Source: Kryptolebias marmoratus
Lineage: Eukaryota > Chordata > Actinopteri > Cyprinodontiformes > Rivulidae
Assembly: GCF_001649575.2 (NCBI RefSeq)
Contig: NC_051433.1
Span: 15,877,874-15,941,873, forward strand
Length of the DNA: 64,000 nucleotides
Direction: 5' to 3'
The first letter of the stretch is position 1; each line of letters opens with the position of its first letter. The notes below the pieces were generated by a model. The model did no database searches. It had not been told where the DNA came from and saw only the letters and a program-made list of their open reading frames with translations. Of this stretch, positions 1-13,200 are shown one piece after another. Made by a program: the position numbers and the translations under genes.

Positions 1-223
1 AACAAAGTAAATTCATAAACAGATGAGGTGAGTGTGAGTTAACAGAAGACAGCTTTACTCGATTTCCTGCGTTTACTCCAGCTTGATTTGGTACACGTGT
101 TTTTTGTCTATGGAGCTCAAAAGCTCGAACCCTACACAAAATATTACATGTGGATACAGGTCAGTTAAACCGTAGCTCTCTCTGTTAAACATAAAACTGC
201 GGTGAAAAAAGAAAAACATGTGT
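1..223. other. Intergenic DNA at the left edge
   Basis: No coding or RNA feature is recognised. The stretch lies directly downstream of the minus-strand tRNA gene. Confidence 0.5.
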
Positions 224-295
224 CTCCCCGTCGGGGAATCGAACCCCGGTCTCCCGCGTGACAGGCGGGGATACTTACCACTATACTAACGAGGA
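224..295 (-). tRNA. tRNA-Asp (anticodon GTC)
   Basis: The reverse complement folds as a standard 72-nt intronless tRNA. The acceptor stem pairs TCCTCGT with the 3' end ACGGGGAG. The A box is TTAGTATAGTGG, the anticodon arm CCTGTCACGCGGG carries GTC, and the B box is GGTTCGATTCC. This matches the highly conserved vertebrate cytoplasmic tRNA-Asp. The A and B boxes form the internal RNA polymerase III promoter. CCA is not encoded, as expected for a eukaryote. It lies about 0.9 kb downstream of the znf740 poly(A) signal and looks intact. Confidence 0.95.
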
Positions 296-1215
296 GTTGA
301 GAGAAGGCAGCTAACTATAATTTTTAACCTTGTGCACGATTTTTATGGGTGAGGCAAGTTATTGATATTTGATAGCATTTTTTTTTGTGACTAGAATAAA
401 AGCTGAACACAAATAGACAATGATGTTTGTGCCTGAGTGTGTGTTTGTGTTGGCAAATTACCTCATAACCACCCGAAAGACTTTAATGAAAAGTAGTCAA
501 CAAAATGGCAATAGCTCAGGTAATTCAACAAACACTGAGCTAAAGTTTGGTGCAGAAGAAGCTGAGACTCAGCCCCAATACATACTTGGAGCACTAACCA
601 ATCCTGCCTGACATTTCTTTAAAAGTTCGGCATTGATTGCTGTGGTCAAGCCTGTCTGTTAACAAAATATCTCATGAACTACTGGATGGATTTTAATGAA
701 ACTTTCAGAATGTAATCATTGGATGTACATCTGCAAGTGATTAAATTTTGGAGTCAGTCTGACTCAAGAGGGCGACACAAAAGTGACTTTAGCTTGGACC
801 ATTTTACAGATATTGCATTAAAATTTGGTGTGGTAGTAGCTGAGAGTGATCCTCAACAAGTACTCAAAGGGTTATTCCTCTGACTACGTTGTTCCATCTG
901 TCAGTGGAGTCCAGATTACAGAACTTTACAGCAGTAAAGGTTGGGATCAAAATGTCAGTGTTGTGTTCAATGAACTTTGGAGAATTGTCAACTTTGTTTT
1001 TAGATCCAACATGTGGTTACAGTGTTCATGAAGCAAACAATAAATCAGCACTAACTTATCACTTATTTAACTAATGTAGGGTAAACCGTGCATCGATTTT
1101 TTTATGTGAACTTTATAACATGTAAACAGTAAGAAGGGTGTCTGTTTTATGATAAAAAGTGGAATTATGAAAACATATTATATCGCTACATTGTTCCTTC
1201 ACACTTGGATTAACA
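296..1215. other. Intergenic DNA between tRNA-Asp and the znf740 3' end
   Basis: It holds two partial units of a dispersed repeat (see 500-905) and otherwise AT-rich sequence. The short open frames here lie inside the repeat and have no family signature. Confidence 0.6.
500..905. repeat. Dispersed repeat family R2, copy 1 (about 1.5 units)
   Basis: It contains the recurrent phrases AAAATATCTCATGAACTACT, TTTTAATGAAACTTTCAGAA and TTTGGTGTGGTAGTAGCTGA. These recur near 26.5, 53.7, 59.0 and 62.2-63.0 kb. No terminal inverted repeat or coding motif was seen, so the class is unknown. Confidence 0.7.
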
Positions 1216-4094
1216 AAACATACAAGTCCTTTACAAATTCTTTATTTTAGCATAATAGTAAGAAGCCTCTCCTCTGATTTTCATACAGTTGAAACTAATT
1301 GGATCACAAGGGTACATATTAGTAAGCCCATTTTACAATAATCATTGTAACATCGTTTTTAGGAAGTTATTCTTTATGCACTCTTTTTCCTACACAAAAT
1401 AATCAATATCAAGATCCTATCTTAACTGAGGACCATAACTCTGCATGCAAGACTAATAAAGAAAACAACTAATCTGTGATAGCTACTGTTATGCTGTTGT
1501 TCATCTAATACCATTATCAATATAATTTACTACAAATACCAGGGACTTTGTATAAGAAAGCAAAACATTTTCCTGTGGTACTACGTCCTCTAATGTCAAA
1601 ATGACAGAACATACTGGGCTCCCAACAGTACTGATCCAAAACGGTTCTGTTCACCTTCTGGGTCAAGTTAAGCAGAAAAAAGGCTTTGTCTAAAACCTAA
1701 AATCTAGTACAGATTGAAGGAAAAAAAAAAAATCTTTTTTTTTGTCTTTTTCCATTCACTCCAGTGTAAAATTTTGTAATAATAATTAAAAAAGAAAAAA
1801 AAAAGGTCCATGAAATGATCATTAAAAAGCAATGAGAAAGACAAATCCTTTCATCTGTCTGGAAACAAATTAAACTCAGTTGTATAATACACAATCAAAA
1901 CTTCTATTGCATTTTAACAATGAGAATGATAATACTACAAAAAAATAAAAATAAATGACAGGTATTAAGTGACAAGATCTACAAACTGTATTGCCCTTTT
2001 GCCTTTTTGTGCACACACCTCCACAGGTTGGGATTAGTGTTTCCGAAGCTAATTATTGCATTTCTTAAACTCGACCCCTTTTTGTTGCCAAGTCCGAACT
2101 GTAATCCAGTCCCCTAAAAACTGAATCTGTTCAAGTTTATCACTTTACAAAAATCTTCCTGTACAACTTTTGTTTTTTGTAAAATTTCACTTCAACTCAG
2201 TATTCTACTTCATCCCCCCTCCACCCCACATATAAAATGTGGATCTCCAAATTTAGTAACAGGCTTTAAAAGGAAAATTACAAAAACTTAGTATGATACA
2301 TCTGCAGACGCCTGTAGATTAAGCTCCCAATTCAAGCACCGAACGCAAACTCGTTTGTAACAGAAAGGGTCAAAGTTCGAGAAATCCAACAAGAAGCGAT
2401 GCAGCTCCAATAAACCTCTGCTGTGAAGGATTTCCATCAGTTCGTCACAGGGAAAAGAAACCCTTCATTAAAACTTCCTCCTCCAACTTAAGGTTAAACC
2501 CGTTGACGTGAAAGACGTCCACCTTTACACACCGACCACATCAACATCTGGATGAAAAGGCAATTGTTAGTGCGCAGCAGAGCAGCGGTGTCGACCCTGC
2601 TGCGGCCGAAACACGACCAACTTCTCACGAGGACTGACCCGAGGGCCAATGGGACGCCTTCGGGATTACACACCGTGTTACAATGTTAGCGGTAACAATG
2701 ACCAAAAGTGTCCATTTCCACCACTTCTCAGAAGAAGCGGCCTCTTTTAGCGCCACTGAAGCCATCAACATTCAATAACCATGACGGCTTTGAAAGAAAA
2801 AAAACAATTGAGGGAAAAAGAAAACAGAATATGATGGTGAAAGGCTTGTAAATAAATCCGAGTCACAATAATAAAATAGCTGAAAATGGCAAAAAAAAAA
2901 AAAGGAGAAAAAAAAAACATACTAAGGCCACAAGATTTTGTATACTGTTATCTCACAATGTGACAATCTGTACAAACACAACAGTGGGACTACAAGTGGC
3001 CGACCTGCATCTGTTTACATCAGGAAGTGATTCATGGGTAACACTAGGAGTGACATTTTTCTGTGACAGCACTGGAGATCTCTGTATTCACACGCCGCAG
3101 CACGAACGCCATCGCTTTTGGAAGAAACGCAATCGGAGCTGCTATTGACACACACACACACGCACGCCTTCACGTCTGGCACGTAGTTCAATGCAGGAAG
3201 GCCACTCACCGTCCAGGAAGTTCCCGTTTTACACATATTTAGGATGTTTTTTTTGTTGTTGTTTTTATATATATCACACAGTTCCTCAGGTTCTCTCAAG
3301 TCTCAACTGCAACAGTGGCAACAAACTGTCTTTGAACCAAAGTCCATTTTAAAGTATATTTTTTGGCCCATTTTGTGCATAAAAAGACCCACTCAAGTCT
3401 CATAGTTTAATTATTTACACAAAGGAATCATTAAAACTGGACGTCGGCCCCTCCTGGTGATATAATCAAAAAAAAGCTGACGCATCAAATCGCATTTCTC
3501 CCAGACTTGAGTTAAAATGTCCCAGTGAGGAGAGGCGTCTTCGCAAACTCTTGTCCACAAGAGACACGTCTGAGGAGTTTCTGCACTTGATTGGAGGGAA
3601 GGTTCAGTTTTAATCATTTTAACCTGAGTGACAGTTTTTTAAAGCCAAAATGGACCATTTAAAAAAAACAAAACAAAAAAAGCTAAAGCAGCTCAAATAC
3701 TTTTCTTCACCAATTGTTCACAAATACAGAAGGACAAACAATAGCCAGTTCATCCCCCCCAAAGTACCACCAACTGATTTTTGTTAACAGTAAAAACATT
3801 TTTTCTTTTTTCTTTTTGAAAAAGGGGGGAAAAAATGATTTAGTACAAAACAGGACCACTGTTCATCACAGAAATGTCTCATCTTAGAAAATAACAAGAA
3901 AGAAAGAGGGGGAACACAGTAAAAAGTTAACCAAAAAACACAAATGTCCCACTGTCGTCATTAATCCCAGGACTGGAGCTGTGAGATCAGTCTGTGCTAG
4001 AATGTGGCGCCACCCAGCACAGAGGTGGGAGGAGAAAACCCTGTGTGGCTCGTCCCGTCTCCGGTGGAGTTGTGGATGCGGAAAAGGCGGAATG
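1216..4094 (-). other. znf740: Probable 3' UTR of znf740
   Basis: No coding feature is supported between the znf740 stop codon and the distal AATAAA. The stretch is AT-rich with homopolymer runs and a short CA repeat near 3,148-3,163. Its 3.97-4.26 kb end is GC-rich, which keeps several overlapping frames open on both strands. Confidence 0.5.
1241..1246 (-). terminator. znf740: Poly(A) signal of znf740
   Basis: AATAAA on the minus strand, downstream of a 3' UTR of roughly 2.85 kb that starts after the stop codon at 4095. It is the most distal convincing signal before the tRNA gene. The cleavage site is inferred, not seen. Confidence 0.5.
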
Positions 4095-4262
4095 TCAGAC
4101 TGCCAGCCGCCCCGGGGGAGGGTGCAGGGGGCTCCAGGTCGGGGGCGGGGGCTCCTGGGGGTACGGGCGGGGCTCGCAGCACGGTTGGCTCTCTACTTTG
4201 GGGACGCTGCGACCCTGGCACAACCGCCGATGTCGCAGCAGCCGGTCTGTGCGGGAAAAATT
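4095..4262 (-). CDS. znf740: znf740 last exon, end of C2HC finger and C-terminus
   Basis: 168 nt including the TGA stop; acceptor ccctgaag. It encodes [17 protein letters not shown], completing a finger whose last ligand is Cys (H-x3-C) as in human ZNF740. A Pro-rich tail of about 38 residues follows that is unlike the short human tail. Confidence 0.9.
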   Translation of the reverse strand, partial: NFSRTDRLLRHRRLCQGRSVPKVESQPCCEPRPYPQEPPPPTWSPLHPPPGRLAV

Positions 4263-7200
4263 CTTCAGGGGGGGACACAAATCGAACACATGAATCAGGT
4301 CTTTGGGAAAACAAACGACCACCGCCGAACGTGCTGAACATTTCACGTGAATTCTGTTTCGAACCGAGAAGAAGTGGCTGGAGATTGTTTGCGCTTACCT
4401 GCTGGCACCTTTCGCACTGATAAGGCTTCTCCCCACTGTGGACACGCTTGTGTCTCTCCAGGTGGTAGCGCTGAATAAACCTCATATCACACATGTCACA
4501 TGCAAATGGCTTCTCTCCTAAAAGAGCACACAAATACACAGTCAATGCATCAATTTTAGAGTGTCGAAAACAACAAACGTGTGCAATTATAAACTTTTTT
4601 TTTTTCAAAATAAACTTTCCAACGCTTAGAAACAGTTGGAAAAAAAAGTCTAAATTTCAAACATCTTTCAAAAACCTGTTTCTCTAAAAGGTCTCGTCAT
4701 CAACTCATTATGTGTAGATCAGAGTGGAATTTCTTATCGTTATGGCCCAGATCTACGCAACATAGTAGGCACCCGCAAAACTGGGGGCCGGTTTTCTAGG
4801 TTTTTAGACTGGTTCAACATCCCATCAAATGATTTTGACAATCCAAACTCGAGTTTGTCTTGATCCTTCAAGCACAGCTGCCTTTCTCAGAAACAAGGGT
4901 ACGGTAGGAGGAACGCATACCCGTATGAGTGAGGCTGTGTCTCTCCAGGTGGTTACGCTGAATAAACCTCATGTCACACATGGAACAAGCATACGGCTTC
5001 ACCCCTACACACACAGAGCAACATATTAGCCCTAACACCCACAGGTAAAAAAAAAAAGAAATACAAGTTTTAAGCTCAAGCTAGCCCTGAGGACTAAAAC
5101 TCCTGAAAGCTACCTCGTCCCGCACAATGTAACTACGTTTGATTAGAAGTAACGTTATGATCAGACATGCAACTAAGAGCATAAGTTAAACTGTGGAGAG
5201 TCATTTTATAGCCCAACACAGGAATACAGTACTGTGCAATAGTCTTAGGCCACCTCTTATCTAATTTATGTGCCGAAACCCATTTCAAAGCTTAAAAATC
5301 GATCATTTAAACTCATCTAGACAGGTGTTCTTATAATTTTTTTTGTAGTGATCTGTAAGAGTAGTTTTCCAGGCCTCTTAAAATACATTGCAAAGATATT
5401 ATTTGGATGTTGGCTGCCTTTTGGTTTGCTCCGAGCCAAGATGATCCCCGGCTGGTTCAGTAATGTTTGGGTCCGGTGTCTCTGTGGTTTTACTGCACTG
5501 GTTAATGTGTTTGAGATTATTGTAATGGTTGGGAATAAATAAATAAACAAACACGTACATAAAAGACTGTTGCCAAGCCAACATTGTCCAAACGTCCAGA
5601 AGGTTGAAGGCAGAAAGTTATTCTGATAGTGATCATGAATTTTGACAGGATCATCAACACTACGTCCTTCAAACCATGATAGATCCTCCGCCGTGTTTCA
5701 CTGATAGCCTCTGGTGGTGAGTTTCTTCTCTACTCGACCTCAAACATGTAAATGGAAACCTGAACCAAACCCATCTTATTTTCAGTCTAGCCACTCTGTC
5801 TGATGTCATAACACAGCTTTTGTGTCTTCTTTTAATTTCTTTATCCATCTTAAACTGAAAATATTTCTAATAACGCCTTGGTAACCAATAAACAGGTCAA
5901 CTGATGCACTGCTGAAGGCTCAAATGAGGCGTTTTAAAGTCAAGTCCTTCTTAAACAGGAGAATTATTATTATTATTTAATCAACTACTGTTGATCCATT
6001 TACCTGATATTTCAGCCCCAAACACATCTTTTTTTCCCATGCCAATATATGTTAAAAGTTTTAGCTAAAAGCACTTTGACAATGTAAAAACATCTTCGAG
6101 GTGCTTTTAGTGACATCATTTTGTCATTAAAACTATTTTGTATTTTCATTCAACTAAAAGAAACAAATAATATATAATTCACATGGCATACAGCTATTAA
6201 AGTGCCTGAAAACAACTAAAAATTGGTTCATTACTTCGGTTTGGAGGACTTTTATACATAAATGATTCGTAGGTCAATGATCTACGGTCTTACAAACAGA
6301 AAACGACCCTCTTAAAAAATAAATAAATAGTAGACTAGAAATAAAGAAGCAAATATAATTATTTACCTATGAAAAAAATTTGAAAAACTTTTGAAAAGTT
6401 AAATTAAAAATTCTAGTTTCTTTGGAGTAAACTAAGAAATCTTAGGGGCAGCATAAGACACTTGCACAGCACTGTGAATGTGCTAATAAAATGCAAAAGA
6501 CAAATATTTTAAAAGCTCTGTATCTGTAATTGAACTATAAGCTTAATTTAGGATCTTAATTTAATGCAAGCAGGGGCCGTCATAAATGAGAAATAAAATA
6601 AAACAAGATATAGAAAAAGTCTGAAAGGAAAATAAGAAAGTGAGCAAAAGAGGAAAAAAAAGCAGAGTTATGATGGGTAAAAAAAATATTTTGAAGTTGT
6701 CTTTTCAGGCTGATTCAGAAGTGACTCATGTTATAATTCACTTCAATCTTCTGTTTAGGTCAAAATAATAATAATTTGTGATCTTTAGATAAACTAACTG
6801 ACTTACAAGAAACATTTTTGCAGCTACTACTACCACCAACAAAAAAATTATAATTTTTAACTAAAAACAAATGACAGAAGATTAGAAACTGCAAAATGAA
6901 CTGGGAATATTCTTCTCTTAATAATCTTGCACTACAAGTTTCACAAAGATCTAAAACTACTTATGGTGCAGCACGTTTCTGTCTAGTCTACAAACGAATA
7001 TTTGCTCAAAAGAAATGTGTGATTATCATGCCAAGATACTACACACAGCACGAGGGTAACAAACATAGTATTTTTATTATTAAATTAAGTGTTACTTTGC
7101 ACCTTTTATAAACTTACAGAAATGGTTTTAATAACCAAGAACAAATAAGCTGATCCATAAAATGTTACTTTTTTATCCTACATGTAGCACAATAAAGTAA

Positions 7201-10200
7201 AGTATACAACTGGACTGACAGTACTGTGAAAAAGCTTAAACTTTTTGTTTCATCTCACAAAGTAGTCCTGAATAATCCATCTGACTGAACTTCATCAAGT
7301 AACACAACGGAGAACCCAAACAGGTTCTGAACCATCTGAACCATTGGGACAGTCTAGCAGCCAACAATCTAAGATGTTCTGATTCAACATCATGAGATTG
7401 TCCTGGATCACAAAAAGAGACGACAACACTGTCCAAACAAAACAGAGTTTCTAAAATTTGCAATACAAAAAAAGAGGTACTTAAAAGCCTGGCTATGTTT
7501 ACCTAAAAGGAGCATTGGTGCTTTTTACAAAGCTGTGGATGGAGTTTGTTGCCGATTCTGTCCTTTGCAACAGAATTTACCCGGTAAAAGTGGATTTTTT
7601 GGCACATTTTAGTGCCTAACACCTTTGCACAGTACTGTACATAATGTAAGCAGGTAGGCAGGAGCACTGAGGCGTACCCGTATGAGTGAGGCTGTGTCTT
7701 GCCAGGTGGTAACGCTGAACGAACCTCATGTCACAAATGGTACAAGCAAAAGGTTTCACACCTAAACGCAGAGCATTAACACATTAATTTTAGGCACTTT
7801 GATTTTGATTCACAATCCATCAATCAGAAATGTCCTTTCAATTTCTATTTACAATTGATGGGTTGTTAACCATCTTTTATTTGGTAAAACTGTCAAAAAT
7901 GGCTTAAGAATAATGCATAATTTAAGTCTGAATAAAATTACAGCAACAATAAATTGTGTTTTTCTCAAATTATGACTCCACATCTAAACACATCTCATGA
8001 GCTGATGATACCACTTATTCAAGCCAAAACTTGCTTTGTTGTTACTTTTACACACAATGCACTGTAGCATGATAAGTGAAATATATGTCTTAGATTTACA
8101 GGGGGGAAAAAAGCCTCAGAGAAGTGAAGTTAAAGCTGCAATAATGTAAGAACAGGCTGATTTCAGTGACATGGGTAAGGTGGGCGGACGCATACCCATA
8201 TGAGTGAGGCTGTGTCTCGCCAGGTGGTAGCGCTGAAAAAACCTCTTGTCACACATGGTGCAAGCATAAGGTTTCACACCTAAATGCAAAGTAGTATTAA
8301 TATATCACTTTTTACCCATTTCCATTCTGTAACAAAGATATCTAAATTATTGGTTATTAACCACACATTGGCTAAGTCATGCAAAACAAAACAGTGTCAA
8401 ATGTTACCGTTGTACTACTTGGCAGTAAAAAAAACCCCTACAAAACTAACCACTGAACCTACTTCACTCAGCAGAGATTACCTGTTTATATCGTTAAAGC
8501 AATAAGTCAGATCTTTTGAAGTGGGGTTTTGTGGAAAGGTTGTGAATTATTATCTTACACGTTGTAGGTGGCTCTGTAAAAGACCTTCGTTTTGAGAAAC
8601 GGAGTTTAATTCTGACCAGATCGATAAGTTAGCAACAACAATGGACTGCTGGTGACATAAAACAACTCTTTCATAATGGTTCATGCAAAGACCATTTTAG
8701 AAACCTGTACACAAGTGGTGTCCAATCACAGTTCTGGAGGGCAACTATCCTGCAGGTTTTAGTTGTTTCTCTGCTCTTCAGCAGGTCTTCTAGTTCTGCA
8801 GAAGCCTGTTAATCACTCAGTCATTCAGATCAGATGTGTCAAAGTAGAGAAGCATCTAAAACAGGGGTCTCCAATCCTGGTCCTGGAGGGCCACTATCCT
8901 GCATGTGTTACTTGTTTCCCTGCTCCAACACACCTGATTCAGTGGTTAAATCACCTCTTCATGTTCTGCAGAAGCCTGTTAATCACCCATTGATTCAAAT
9001 CAGGTGTGTTGGAGCAGAGAAACAAGTAAAACATGCAGGATAGTGGCTCTCCAGGACCAGGACTGGGCACCACTGCTTTACACCGAAGTCAATTTTTATT
9101 ACACAATAATTCTGACAGAATTATTAAAGTCCTGCCAGAAGCTGAACTGGAAGTGCTGCAGCTAGCCACTGCTGCCATTTGTGCTGGCAAATCATCCGGG
9201 AATAAAATGATATAAATAACCACATAATGTGAAACTGACAACGTAAACGGCAGCAGCATTTCACCTTGGCCACGGTCCCGTTCAGACCAGCCGTTAGCTC
9301 GTTAGTCCAGTCAGAATGAAACTTTCATTCAAGGAGCTATCTACAACAGGTAAGATATCAATGGTTCATAACATTTCCACATAACTGCACTACAAAATAC
9401 TTTAAGGGTAACAGTTTAGAAGCACTTTAATCATTTGTGTGGATGTGATAATTTCTTATTAATGATCAGAAGTTTTAAATGACTGCAACAGCATTTAAGA
9501 AGGAATGCACCGATGACTCAGCAGGTCATGGAATCAGCCGATTTTCAGCTTTACCAGCAGATACTCAAAAATATGTTGTTTTTTCCTGATCTATAAACGC
9601 AGCAGCTAATTTACACTAGCATCAGCATAAGGCTCAAACATAAGCATTTTAAATGTCTGCTCTATCTAGAGCTACTAAAAGTTATATGTCTGAGGGCAGA
9701 TGTTTGCAAAGTGATAAAGGTTAAGGTTTTGCTTCATAGGAATGCTGCAACTTGAACATGAGACATTAAATCCAGCTTACCTTGTAGGACCAATAGTTTA
9801 ATAACACAAAGGTCTAAGTTTTAATATTTTGGTACTTTACACTGTAAATTACCTTGAGTACAATTACAAAAAGTGATTCAACAATCTAACAGTGAATCTG
9901 AATTTCTTTCATTGTACATTATTATTAAATTTATTTTACATTTGGGGCTTTTAGAAGGGGGGAGGTGGGCTGATTACATGTTCAAAATAAAACATTTCCA
10001 AGAGGTTTCAATTGAGCAAGAATTTGGACAAATTATTTTATATGCTGTCAGTAGTTCTTAGAGAAATCTGAGGAGGCCAAAATAGAAATTGACAAATTAG
10101 AGCTTTACAAAATAATAAAATAAAATAAATACTGGAAACCAGAATCAACACGGAAAACTACAATTGGTGCATTTCCAGGAGAATTATTATACAGATAGTG

Positions 10201-13200
10201 GTTGTGGATGTTTCAGCACTGAGATTATAAATTTTTTTCTAAATTAAAAGCCATATCTTATGTTGGAGAAACCTATAGTGTGATTTCTAGTAATACTTTA
10301 AGTTGTGTTTGGTAACTTTTTACTTAAAATGCCATATTTTATAGGGCTTTAATGGTGTAGATTAACTCTCACTGTAAAATTTTCCCTGAACCTGGTGATG
10401 CTCCTGACACTAACAGTGACCACGTAAACGGTGATCTATAAATTGTGAGAGGGCAAGTGCACTGAGGCGTACCCGTATGAGTGAGGCTGTGTCTCGCCAG
10501 GTGGTAACGTTGAAAAAACCTCATGTCACACATGGTACAAGCAAAAGGTTTCACACCTAAACGCAGAGCATTAGGGTATTATAGTCAAACTTATGGAGTA
10601 TTGTGTTCACAATCCATCAATAGGCAATAAACTAGCTACTAGCTAAGTGAAATTGATGGGTTGTTAACCACAAATAAAACTGATCAAATTTATTTTTAAG
10701 AACATCCAATTTTATTGTAGAATACATCAAGGTCTAAGAACCAATTTAAATCCACAATTTAACACATCACATGAGCTGATGATGTTTGAGTCCTGTAGTC
10801 TGTCGTTAAATTAGACTAGTATAAATGCTCCATTTTTGAAGATTATGTAGGACTGGCTAGTTCAAGATAATCCTTCTAGTCAGTTTGAGAAGTTATAAAT
10901 AACTACCACAGATTGTTGAACTCCATACTGAACAAAATGAAAATACAGTTTGATCTTTGTGACATGGGTAAGGTGGGCGGACGCATACCCATATGAGTGA
11001 GGCTGTGTCTCGCCAGGTGGTAGCGCTGAAAAAACCTCTTGTCACACATGGTGCAAGCATAAGGTTTCACACCTAAATGCAAAGTAACAGTGTCATATTA
11101 CTTTGCCTCACTTCTCAGTGTTTAATTTAGAAATAAAAATGTACACGATTGGTTATTAACCACACAAAATGACCAATTTATGCAAAAACACAAAGCTTCC
11201 TAAATATTCTCTTCATGGTGGCTTTATCAATTTCATAATGTTGAAGTTATTTAAAAAACATCAAAAGAGCAAATAAATTTTTATACTCTTTTCTGTCTGT
11301 TTTGATTATGACTAATATAAACAAAGACACCCGGTTCAGATTTTACACTTGACATGTTCCTTACGCCACCATCTCACTGGGCTGCGACTGTTCGAGACCT
11401 CTTAACGAACAACATTCACAAGAGAGTCTCCAAAATGTCTTAAAAGGTTTGCAGGCGGTTCTCCATTTCCTCGCATGAGTTGAAGCAGCTCTGAGTTTTG
11501 CCGCTTGAATTTTGAAGAAGTTCAAAACAATTTGTGTGACTTGTATTTTTCACCAAAATAGTTGCAGAGTTGTCACAGGCATCTCAAACCAATATTGACA
11601 CAGTCTCAATTTATATTCCACAATTTTAGAAAGTTAGAACTGTATTTTGACGCCTGCAATTAGAGCTCTCCTCTGACAGAAAACATCCGAGGCTACAGAC
11701 ACAAATGTAAAGGTCTAACCTATCAATATAGCTACTAATTATTAAAAAAAGGTACAAATCTGCCCATCTTCATGTCAAAAGTGTAATCCAGTCATAAACA
11801 TGGGGATGGTTGCCAAAGTGAGCACAAAGCAGGCCAAGTTGGGTACAAAATGGACAGAACTGGGCAAATAAATAATGTGCGCTGCCTAGAATACAGCTTT
11901 GCAAGCCGTGCACATAAAAATAAGCCTTGATTTTCAAAAAATAAATATTGATAAATATTGATCACTTTGTCTCAAACACTTAAAATTAAGCCAGACTGCA
12001 ACTGAGGTTTTGCTTATTTTCCTCACAATTTTAAACCAGCAACTAGCCTCTAATAGTCGCAGCCCAGTGAGGTATTGGCTTTAAATATGAAGAAGCAGAG
12101 TTCTGATGCGAGGTACGAATAAAATGAGACCTAACGCTGAATGTCATGGGCACGGTGCACGGACCCATACCCGTATGAGTGAGGCTGTGTCTCGCCAGGT
12201 GGTAACGCTGAAAAAACTTCATGTCACACATGGTGCAAGCATAAGGTTTCACACCTAAACGCAGAGTATTAGGAGAATTATTTTTGTGTCTCTGCAACAA
12301 CAGCAAAAATAAATAAATCTAAGTCTGTCTTCAAAAAAAAAAAAGCGCCAATCTGAGCTAAATTGTTATCTGTGGTTAATAACCAATGTCAAAGTCTTAA
12401 CTTACAAGTGTACAATAAAATAAGTTGGTTTTGAATTACAAAATGGGGGGACTTATACAACACAAGAATTTTGTATGCAATCTAATGGAAATCACACCAT
12501 CTGAAACTGTGTATGATTAAAGACATACAAGATTAGATTAAACCATATTGCAGCATCCTAATTTTGTGACTGGTTTAAGATTGGCAGAGGCATACCCATA
12601 TGAGTGAGGCTGTGTCTCGCCAGGTGGTAGCGCTGAAAAAACCTCTTGTCACACATGGTGCAAGCGTACGGCTTCACCCCTATACACACAAAGTACCAAC
12701 TTTAGCGTTAAAAGGAACAACTGCCAAAAATGATCGACGTTAAACTTTACTAATGGCTTTAGTAAAGTTTGGCTGCACTTATCAGCGCTTTGTTTGAACT
12801 GGAAATTCCAGCGTGCTTCCACAATCTGCCATTCCAATTAGAAATTACTTTTCCGTATCCCAGATCAAGACTGACTACTGATTGTCTTGTGCTGAAGTGG
12901 AAACGAAAATATTGAGAAATAAGAAAATTCTCCCACCTGGAAAGCAAAAGGTGTCTCGTTTCAAAACCAAAAGGGGGGAGGAAAAAAAAAACTACTGAAT
13001 GACCATTCAAGCAATTGGGGTCTAATCTCTAGTGGGCCCATTCCAACTAGCACAACAACAGTTTTTCACATGATGCCAATAAATGCTTTTGTGTTCATGA
13101 TTCCAACAAATCACAAAAAGATTTCAGAAACAGATTGGTCTTCATCATTTTTGTCACGCTGATAGCAGTAGCTAAGACAATTTTAGGCAGTTGGCAAACA

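Noticed and set aside
3148..3163. CRISPR or other regular array
   Set aside because: Only a short CA dinucleotide run; nothing in this eukaryotic window has spaced repeats of CRISPR type.
3981..4420. Overlapping plus-strand frames of 99-138 residues
   Set aside because: They are antisense to the GC-rich last znf740 exons. The composition lacks stops on both strands and no domain is present.
5004..7678. Extra degenerate finger cassette between C13 and C14
   Set aside because: I scanned the gap by eye for the C-x2-C/RYHL core on the minus strand and found none; the space is the Tc1-type insertion.
8763..9215. Plus-strand frames of 60-76 residues
   Set aside because: They are translations of hAT-type miniature elements and the fold-back repeat.
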